Source: an uncultured Clostridia bacterium (GTDB lineage Bacteria; Bacillota; Clostridia; Oscillospirales; CAG-272). From it: 12,198 nucleotides of DNA. Location: the NCBI GenBank assembly GCA_937895775.1, contig CALBLD010000318.1, forward strand, positions 1 through 12,198, written 5' to 3'. The notes beneath the pieces are model-generated. The model saw nothing but the letters and a program-made list of their open reading frames with translations. It searched no databases and was not told the origin of the DNA. The position numbers and the translations under genes were made by a program. Positions 7,416-12,198 of the stretch are shown piece after piece (the stretch's first letter is position 1; every line of letters begins with the position of its first letter).

Positions 7416-7453
7416 GTAATGCAATTATATCATATTATTTTGCGTAATGCAAT
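7416..7453. repeat. 10-bp direct repeats flanking the ogt promoter
   Basis: GTAATGCAAT occurs at 7416-7425 and again at 7444-7453, offset by 28 bp. One copy overlaps the -35 box; the other overlaps the end of the -10 box and the expected start site. This placement fits an operator, but ten bases is short enough to be chance. Confidence 0.4.
7424..7452 (-). promoter_or_regulatory. Sigma-A-type promoter of ogt
   Basis: On the - strand, TTGCAT (7452-7447), a 17-bp spacer and a perfect TATAAT (7429-7424). The predicted start near 7417 gives a 35-nt leader to TTG 7382, which supports that start codon over the more upstream TTG at 7424. Confidence 0.75.
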
Positions 7454-7524
7454 CCGAATATCGCACGACGGTAAAAAATATGTCCGGGTATCCCGTGTGC
7501 TTCCCTTCCGACTTCTTTTTCGCA

Positions 7525-8331
7525 TTATTTCAAAGAGTTTATCGTAAGTGCAATATCTTCCGAAAAACACAGCGACCGATCCCTGATTTTATCCGGTGCG
7601 TATGCCATATCCGTATTTACACAAACATAGCGCGCCTTTTTGTTTTGCGCAGTCAATCGCCAAAACGGATATTTGATAATGACCGGGGTGTTCATCCCCA
7701 CACCGAGTTCGAGATACAAAACCTTTTTGTTTTTATTCTCCTTTATAAACCGTTCATAACGATTGCAGGCAAGATGCCAACCGTCGTCTTCCGCGAATTT
7801 CTCATCCGAACGCAGATTCATCGTCATAGGCTTTCCGCACACGGGACATTTCGGCACGAGCTTAGACGGGATTTTCATATCGCGTTGATTTTCCACCATT
7901 TTGCGAACAATTTCCTCGTTATCGTAGGTTTTATTATGGCAAGGAACGGAGCATTGAAAAAGTCCGTAATCTCCCTGAGTGTAAAACAACCTTTTTTTAT
8001 CAAACCCCGCTTTTTGAAAACAATGATCCACGTTTGTCGTTATGACGAAGTAATTTTTATTTTTTACAATGTCATACAGTTCGTTGTAAACGGGTTTCGG
8101 CGGATCCGAATAACGATTTACAAAAATATATCTTGACCAGTATGCCCAGAACTCTTCGGAAGCGGAGTACGGATAAAATCCGCCCGAATACATATCGTGA
8201 AAATTGTATTTTACCTCAAAATCGTGAAAATTTTCGTGAAAACGCTTGCCCGAATAAAAACAGCGGTCTGTAAGAAAAAACTTACAGACCGCATCACCCG
8301 TACCTAAATCACGACAGGTAAATACCGTCAA
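7525..8331 (-). pseudogene. N-terminally truncated class M (SirTM-like) sirtuin
   Basis: Class M sirtuins use NAD to ADP-ribosylate proteins instead of deacetylating them. The frame is open from TTG 8331 (268 residues), but homology begins only near residue 25 (FYSGKRF, about 8259). From there the match is strong: DMYSGGFYP, EFWAYWSR, ITTNVDHCFQKAGFDKKRLF, YTQGDYG, KCPVCGKPMTMNLR and LELGVGMNTPVIIKYPFW. The class M active-site set is visible: Asn100, Gln119 (replacing the usual His) and Arg174. Zinc-type cysteines lie in QCSVPCH and CPVCG. What is missing is the N-terminal Rossmann strand with the GAGxS NAD-binding loop, about 40 residues in intact relatives. The first 24 codons instead run through the preceding terminator hairpin, and no ribosome binding site serves them. 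It is probably inactive. No lipoyl carrier or macrodomain partner gene is in view. Confidence 0.75.
8256..8292 (-). terminator. Intrinsic terminator after the 29-codon ORF, inside the sirtuin reading frame
   Basis: On the - strand, GCGGTCTGTAAG (8292-8281 side) pairs perfectly over 12 bp with CTTACAGACCGC (ending at 8263) across a T6 loop, followed by TGTTTTT (8262-8256). The + strand reading has no T-run, so it acts on the - strand. It lies 16 nt after the small ORF's stop codon and ends where sirtuin homology starts. Confidence 0.8.
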
Positions 8332-8398
8332 TAGTGGCTGTCTGATACTGAACTTTTGTCAAAAAGGCAGCATACTCTTTTTTGAAGTCTCTGTTCAT
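8309..8398 (-). CDS. Small ORF of 29 codons, function unknown
   Basis: ATG 8398 is preceded by GGAGG (8412-8408) at 9 nt spacing, and a near-consensus promoter lies about 60 nt upstream. The peptide begins MNRDFKKEYAAFLTKVQYQT and ends DGIYLS. It has no membrane helix or signal peptide and resembles nothing I recognise. A terminator follows directly, so it forms a complete transcription unit. It could be a real small protein, a leader peptide governing read-through into the sirtuin remnant, or the broken 5' end of a lost gene. Confidence 0.55.
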   Translation of the reverse strand: MNRDFKKEYAAFLTKVQYQTATIDGIYLS

Positions 8399-8464
8399 GA
8401 TTGTCATCCTCCAAACTCACAATTTGTCAAAATCTCGTTATTTCTCATGCTTCCCGTGTTTTAT

Positions 8465-8493
8465 ATTATAGCATATTCCTCATGGTTTTTCAA
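8465..8493 (-). promoter_or_regulatory. Near-consensus sigma-A promoter of the small ORF
   Basis: On the - strand, TTGAAA (8493-8488), a 17-bp spacer and TATAAT (8470-8465). The predicted start near 8458 leaves a leader of about 60 nt carrying the GGAGG site at 8412-8408. Confidence 0.85.
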
Positions 8494-8537
8494 CACATCG
8501 GAACATTTTACGGCATGGCATGGGCAATAATGACCGT

Positions 8538-9263
8538 TCACTGTCGCAAATTTGCACATGCTTTCGCGCTGTCCGCCTTCTGACGTTCTTTCATTTTCTG
8601 CCAGCTGAGAAATCCGTAAATGTCATTGACAAGGAAAGCGGCAAAGCAGACGACAACCGAAATATAGCGTGCGTCCGCAATACTTGCCAGAACCCACAAG
8701 ACAATCAGGACAACATCGTTTGCGGCATAACCGAGCGCGAAGAACGGACTGCGCCTGAAGGTCAGATAAACGGCGACAAAGCTCGTCGTAACCGAGATCG
8801 TACTCGGTACAATGTTTGCGGTATTGAAAGCGTCCAGAACGAAATAAAAGGCGACGGTCACTATGGCAGCCGCTATCCACATAAACACGATTTCCTTTTT
8901 ACCGAGACTGTCAACCTTTACCTCCGCTTTGTTGCCGTTATGCGGATTTTTCAGCCACGAGATCAGCGCAAATACCGCCATAGGCATTGTCATTCCGAGA
9001 TAGGTGAGCATTTCGCCGTAATAAGAGAAGGTAAATGAAATAATCCCGTACAGCAGGCTGAATATCACCATCAGAATTTGTCCGAACGGATTTCCTTTCG
9101 CATTGAAGATAAGCGATGTAACACCGACCAAGGATGCCGCCAAGGTCAGAAAGTTCTCCCGATCGAACACGCAGAACGATACCGCGATAAGGAACACAGA
9201 CGCACACCACAATAAAAGTTCGCCTTTTGAGAAATATTTCACAAGTCTTTTTACGCTTTTCAT
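8538..9263 (-). CDS. pnuC: PnuC-family nicotinamide riboside/NMN-type transporter
   Basis: Integral membrane facilitator for a vitamin B3 precursor feeding NAD synthesis. The protein has 241 residues with about seven or eight hydrophobic helices (roughly 15-33, 38-53, 63-80, 85-104, 125-145, 155-170, 175-196, 199-220) and a basic C-terminus. Segments typical of Firmicutes PnuC are present: PMAVFALISWLKNP, NTANIVPSTISVTTSF, ALGYAANDVVLIVLW and FLVNDIYGFLSW. The ATG at 9263 is chosen because GGAGG (9275-9271) lies 7 nt upstream; an earlier in-frame GTG at 9299 sits inside a leader hairpin. The gene has its own consensus promoter and a structured leader, so ligand- or cofactor-dependent control is likely. 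Relatives named PnuT (thiamine) and PnuX (riboflavin) share the fold, so the exact substrate is not proven. Confidence 0.88.
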   Translation of the reverse strand: MKSVKRLVKYFSKGELLLWCASVFLIAVSFCVFDRENFLTLAASLVGVTSLIFNAKGNPFGQILMVIFSLLYGIISFTFSYYGEMLTYLGMTMPMAVFALISWLKNPHNGNKAEVKVDSLGKKEIVFMWIAAAIVTVAFYFVLDAFNTANIVPSTISVTTSFVAVYLTFRRSPFFALGYAANDVVLIVLWVLASIADARYISVVVCFAAFLVNDIYGFLSWQKMKERQKADSAKACANLRQ

Positions 9264-9275
9264 CAGAAAACCTCC

Positions 9276-9370
9276 AAAAAACAAAGCATCCGCATACACA
9301 TCTTCTGAGACCTGACGATGTGCAAACGAATGCTTTGCATTCTACTACTCGGTAGCAGTAAATATTATTC
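9276..9370 (-). promoter_or_regulatory. Structured 5' leader of pnuC with terminator: candidate riboswitch/attenuator
   Basis: Reading the - strand from about 9370, three elements are seen. First, a 7-bp hairpin CTGCTAC-CGA-GTAGTAG (9358-9342). Second, a hairpin GAATGCAAAGCATTC (9342-9328). Third, a long hairpin whose outer stem CAAAGCATTCG (9337-9327) pairs over 11 bp with CGGATGCTTTG (9292-9282), inner stem GATGTG/CACATC (9322-9317, 9302-9297), followed by T6 (9281-9276). The second and third elements share bases 9337-9328 and cannot coexist, the layout of an antiterminator/terminator switch. The T6 runs directly into the GGAGG site, so translation could be affected too. I cannot assign it to a known riboswitch class by eye. 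Confidence 0.65.
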
Positions 9371-9376
9371 TTATTT

Positions 9377-9405
9377 ATTATACCCTATTTCGGATGTTTT
9401 GTCAA
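9377..9405 (-). promoter_or_regulatory. Consensus sigma-A promoter of pnuC
   Basis: On the - strand, a perfect TTGACA (9405-9400), a 17-bp spacer and a perfect TATAAT (9382-9377). The predicted start near 9370 gives a leader of about 107 nt before ATG 9263. A promoter this strong fits control by premature termination downstream. Confidence 0.93.
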
Positions 9406-9423
9406 GAGGTTTTGAATATAATC

Positions 9424-9474
9424 CGGGTTCAGAGCCCCGCAAAACGGATATACCGCATTCCGAATACGTTTTGC
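9424..9474 (-). other. Tandem hairpins just after the ABC transporter genes
   Basis: On the - strand, GCAAAACG (9474-9467) pairs with CGTTTTGC (9446-9439), and a second GC-rich hairpin CGGGGCTCTGAACCCG (9439-9424) abuts it. They begin about 6 nt after the stop at 9481. No T-run follows, so this may be a 3'-end stabiliser or weak terminator ahead of the pnuC promoter. Confidence 0.35.
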
Positions 9475-9480
9475 CGCCAT

Positions 9481-11211
9481 TTACAGCTTCCAGCCGACGG
9501 TCTGCTTTTTGCCGCCGACAAAATCGGCATAAATACCCGGCTCGTTGATCAGCTGTTCATGTTTACCCCGCTGTACAATACGTCCGTGGTCGATAACAAG
9601 AATCTGATCGGCATGGCGGACGGTTTTGAGCCTGTGTGCGATCATGATGATTGTCTTATCACGCGTGAGCGATTCGATTGCCTTTTGCAGACGATCCTCG
9701 TTTTCGGGGTCAACATTCGCCGTTGCTTCATCAAGAATAACGATCGGTGCGTTCTTCAGCATGGCGCGTGCAATTGAAATGCGCTGTTTTTCTCCGCCGG
9801 AAAGGCTTGCGCCGCCCTCGCCGACGACCGTGTTGTAACCGTCCGGCAGGGCTTCGATGAAATCATCACAGCAGGCGGCTTTTGCCGCCGCAACCACTTC
9901 CTCATGTGTCGCTTCGGGTCTGCCGAATTTGATATTGTTTTCGATGGTATCGGCAAACAGATACACATTCTGGAACACCACGCTGATCTGATCCATAAGG
10001 GATTCCAGAGTATAATCCTTCACGTCATAGCCGCCGATCTTCACGCTGCCGCTGTCGGTATCCCAAAAACGGGCAATCAGATTGCAGAAGGTTGTCTTTC
10101 CGCTGCCGGAAGGACCGATGACCGCCGTTGTGGTTTTATCCGGCAGAGTGACGGAAATATCGTGCAGGATCGGCTTCTGCTCATAGGAAAAGTTAACATG
10201 ATCGAAAACGATGTCATGCTTTTCGGGACTGATGGCTTTTCCGTTCTCGTCCATGCACGGCATATCCTCGGTTTCCTCGGTGCGGTCGATTGCAGCCGCC
10301 GCCAGACGCAGCATGGAGACACCCATACCGAACGCTTTGATCTGATTGAACACGAGGAAGGACATAACAAGCACCATCAGCGAATTTGCAAGACTGATAC
10401 CGCCGCCGATCCGAAGAAGGATCGCCGCAAGCATCATACCGACACCGGCAATCTGAAGGATTATCTCCTGAAGTATGGTATACGGCGTCAGAATGTTTGT
10501 CACATCCACATTAGCCCTGCGATTGTATTCCAGTGCGTCCTCTACCTTTTTGTCGCCCTTGCCTGTCAGGTTAAAGGACTTGATAACACTCATGCCCTGT
10601 ATCGTTTCCAGAACGGCTTCGATCAGTGCGGTCTGCGACCTTTGCGTGTCATTTGCAATTTTTACGGACTTTCTTTCCATCGCGGAGACCGCACAGAGAT
10701 AAAGCAGGATGCCTGCGAGGACAATAAGTCCCACACGCCGGTCAAACATAAGGATCATGATTGCAAATACAGCGGTCGTGATAAGTCCGCCGAGGATGTT
10801 TACAAGCACCATCGGTACCATGCTCTCAATACTGCCGACAACCGTCGTGCATACGCCGGAGATCTGACCGAGGCTGTTTGCGTTGAAAAAGCCCATCGGC
10901 ACGCTTTTCAGCCTGTTCGCAATGGAGATCCGGCGATCCGCCGCCATGAAATATCCGGCATGGGTCTGCAGCATTTTGGAAAAACTTGCGCTGACCGCAC
11001 CTCCGAATATTGCGACAAGCTCACAGCCGAGCGCGATCCATGCGATTTTGCCGCCCTGCTCTCCGCCTGTCAGGGCGAGCACGACAAAGTAAATTGCCGC
11101 GACCTGAAACATCTGCAGTACGGCATTGAGAAAGCCCACTGCCACGGATTTGTTGATATTCTTTCTTTCGCTTCCGGCGAAACGCCGGATTTTACGGAAT
11201 GCTTCGATCAT
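9481..11211 (-). CDS. ABC transporter half-subunit, exporter fold (permease plus ATPase), second of a pair
   Basis: A 576-residue membrane protein. Residues 1-310 hold an exporter-type transmembrane domain with hydrophobic helices at about 22-47, 57-75, 130-155, 160-178, 250-268 and 275-292. Residues about 333-570 are the ATPase: Walker A GPSGSGKT (366-373), Q-loop Gln414 in VVFQNVYLF, signature LSGGEKQR (470-477), Walker B IVILDE (490-495) and H-loop His526. All catalytic residues are present. The ATG at 11211 overlaps the upstream gene's stop (ATGA), so the two are coupled and probably form a heterodimer. The wording around the ATPase (LIARFWD) recalls the YbtPQ/IrtAB-like pairs that handle siderophores, but the substrate cannot be decided here; peptide or drug export is equally possible. 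Confidence 0.92.
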   Translation of the reverse strand: MIEAFRKIRRFAGSERKNINKSVAVGFLNAVLQMFQVAAIYFVVLALTGGEQGGKIAWIALGCELVAIFGGAVSASFSKMLQTHAGYFMAADRRISIANRLKSVPMGFFNANSLGQISGVCTTVVGSIESMVPMVLVNILGGLITTAVFAIMILMFDRRVGLIVLAGILLYLCAVSAMERKSVKIANDTQRSQTALIEAVLETIQGMSVIKSFNLTGKGDKKVEDALEYNRRANVDVTNILTPYTILQEIILQIAGVGMMLAAILLRIGGGISLANSLMVLVMSFLVFNQIKAFGMGVSMLRLAAAAIDRTEETEDMPCMDENGKAISPEKHDIVFDHVNFSYEQKPILHDISVTLPDKTTTAVIGPSGSGKTTFCNLIARFWDTDSGSVKIGGYDVKDYTLESLMDQISVVFQNVYLFADTIENNIKFGRPEATHEEVVAAAKAACCDDFIEALPDGYNTVVGEGGASLSGGEKQRISIARAMLKNAPIVILDEATANVDPENEDRLQKAIESLTRDKTIIMIAHRLKTVRHADQILVIDHGRIVQRGKHEQLINEPGIYADFVGGKKQTVGWKL

Positions 11212-12198
11212 TCTGCGTCACCGTCCTTTGCTCCGATATGCGCCTGCCACATTTCACGGTAGAGAGCGCAATTTTCAAGCAGTTCTTTATGTCTGCCCTG
11301 TGCTTCGATACGCCCATCCATAACTACGGCGATACTATCCGCGCCCGTAATCGTGGAGAGCCTGTGGGCAATCACGATAACCGTTTTGTTTTCCACCAAC
11401 TTTGCCACTGCTTTTTGAATAATCGCCTCATTTTCGGGGTCGATATAGGCGGTCGCTTCATCCAGAATGATGATCGGCGCGTTCTTGAGCATGGCGCGCG
11501 CTATGGCAATACGCTGTCGCTCACCGCCCGAAAGATGTGCGCCGCCCCCGCCGACGACCGTGTCAAATCCTTTTTCAAGCTCGCCGATAAAACTGTCACA
11601 GCCTGCGTTGTGTGCCGCCGCTTCGACCTCGGCATCGGTCGCGTCTCTGCGTCCCATGCGGATATTTTCGCGGACGGTATCGTCAAACAGATAATTGTCC
11701 TGCGAAACAAATGCCACCCTGTCGTAAAGCTCGGTCAGCGGAATATCTTTTAAATTGTGTCCGCCCATCGTAATGCTACCGTTCTTCACATCCCAAAAAC
11801 CTGCGATAAGCTTTGCCAGCGTCGATTTGCCGGAACCGGACGGTCCGACGAGCGCCGTCATACCGTTTTGCGGAACCGAAAGTGTTATGTCGTGCAGGAT
11901 TTCTTTATCGTCGTGGTAGCCGAAAGAAACACCTTTGACCTCAATGTTATAATCTTTGAAAGCAACATTTTTTGTGCCGTGTTCCTGCTCCTCGGCTTTC
12001 AGAATTTCATCCACCTGAGAAACAGTCGTGCCGACCTGCGCCAGCGTATCGACAAAGTTGAACGCGGCGACAATCGGTGCCGCCATGCCGAGTGCAAGTA
12101 TAATGACTGTTATGAAAGTCTCAACCGTCAGCGTACCGTGCGTGTAGAACAGCCAGCCGAAAGGCAGTATCGTCAGCATCTGTGCGGGGAAAAAGGCG
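11208..12198 (-). CDS. ABC transporter half-subunit, exporter fold, first of a pair; 5' end outside the window
   Basis: The frame is open to the right edge, so the ATG at 12179 is internal and the visible 329 residues are the last part of a protein of probably about 580. Visible are the end of the transmembrane domain and a full ATPase: Walker A GPSGSGKS, Q-loop in FVSQDNYLFDD, signature LSGGERQR, Walker B IIILDE with the catalytic Glu, D-loop AYIDPEN and H-loop IAHR. Counting from the internal Met, Walker A is at 112-119. Both this and the partner keep consensus ATPase residues, so neither nucleotide site looks degenerate. It is co-transcribed with the partner, which begins inside its stop codon. 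Confidence 0.92.
   Translation of the reverse strand, partial: AFFPAQMLTILPFGWLFYTHGTLTVETFITVIILALGMAAPIVAAFNFVDTLAQVGTTVSQVDEILKAEEQEHGTKNVAFKDYNIEVKGVSFGYHDDKEILHDITLSVPQNGMTALVGPSGSGKSTLAKLIAGFWDVKNGSITMGGHNLKDIPLTELYDRVAFVSQDNYLFDDTVRENIRMGRRDATDAEVEAAAHNAGCDSFIGELEKGFDTVVGGGGAHLSGGERQRIAIARAMLKNAPIIILDEATAYIDPENEAIIQKAVAKLVENKTVIVIAHRLSTITGADSIAVVMDGRIEAQGRHKELLENCALYREMWQAHIGAKDGDAE

Noticed and set aside
7473..7495. Short hairpin CGGGATACCCG followed by a T6 run on the - strand, possible sirtuin terminator
   Set aside because: The stem has only four strong pairs and the T-run starts six bases away, too weak to call.
7447..8136. 229-codon open frame on the + strand opposite the sirtuin
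   Set aside because: Strong sirtuin motifs lie on the other strand; this frame has no recognisable domain or ribosome binding site.
9303..9316. CTGAGACCTGA resembling parts of a TPP riboswitch
   Set aside because: It is on the strand opposite to pnuC transcription and the other thi-box elements are absent.
9421..9445. GGTTCAGAGCC resembling a tRNA T-arm
   Set aside because: No acceptor, D or anticodon arms can be built around it, and the loop is not a standard TTCRA sequence.
9904..11262. 452-codon open frame on the + strand opposite the ABC transporter
   Set aside because: It is fully antisense to a gene with all ABC motifs, its product is rich in His/Arg/Asp without recognisable domains, and no promoter or ribosome binding site supports it. 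It follows from codon bias.
1..12198. CRISPR arrays, insertion sequences, rRNA or complete tRNA genes
   Set aside because: No regularly spaced repeats, transposase-like frames with flanking inverted repeats, or RNA gene signatures were seen.

Overview
The window looks like chromosomal DNA of a Gram-positive anaerobe of the class Clostridia, plausibly a gut Oscillospirales/Ruminococcaceae-type organism. The evidence is LPXTG-type pilins with a class C sortase, GGAGG ribosome binding sites, GTG/TTG starts, and sigma-A promoters with 17-bp spacers. This is a judgement from gene content and style, not a database match.

Left part (1-3735, + strand): the 3' part of a sortase-dependent pilus operon. 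In order it holds a major-type pilin (5' end outside the window, sorting signal LPETG), two tandem RNA hairpins, a class C sortase, a second smaller pilin with a Cna-B domain (sorting signal VPKTG), and a small membrane-anchored sortase-like protein that has lost both catalytic His and Cys. The last three genes overlap (ATGA, then 11 bp), so they are probably translationally coupled. A strong hairpin at 3789-3828 can terminate transcription from both sides and separates this operon from the convergent gene.

Centre (3831-6712, - strand): one 917-residue gene with a striking architecture: a sialidase-type (BNR) beta-propeller, a helical linker, an AraC-type double helix-turn-helix, and a second sialidase-type propeller. 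It has no signal peptide and so should act in the cytoplasm, most simply as a glycan-sensing or glycan-cleaving transcription regulator. Upstream lie a good promoter and two 14/17-identical direct repeats that look like an AraC-type operator.

Right-centre (6768-8493, - strand): ogt, the DNA alkylation repair methyltransferase, with its own promoter and terminator. Next is a 5'-truncated class M (SirTM-like) sirtuin whose NAD-binding N-terminus is missing. Where that N-terminus should be there is a compact unit of promoter, 29-codon ORF and terminator. The sirtuin homology starts at the U-tract of that terminator.

Right (8538-12198, - strand): pnuC, a vitamin B3-type (nicotinamide riboside/NMN family) transporter. 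A consensus promoter precedes it, followed by a roughly 107-nt structured leader that looks like a transcription-attenuating riboswitch. Then come two overlapping exporter-fold ABC transporter half-subunits that probably form a heterodimer; the first-transcribed one runs off the window. All - strand genes read towards the pilus operon. The most interesting items are the sialidase-AraC-sialidase protein with its candidate operator, the inactive sortase homologue, the pnuC leader and the sirtuin breakpoint.
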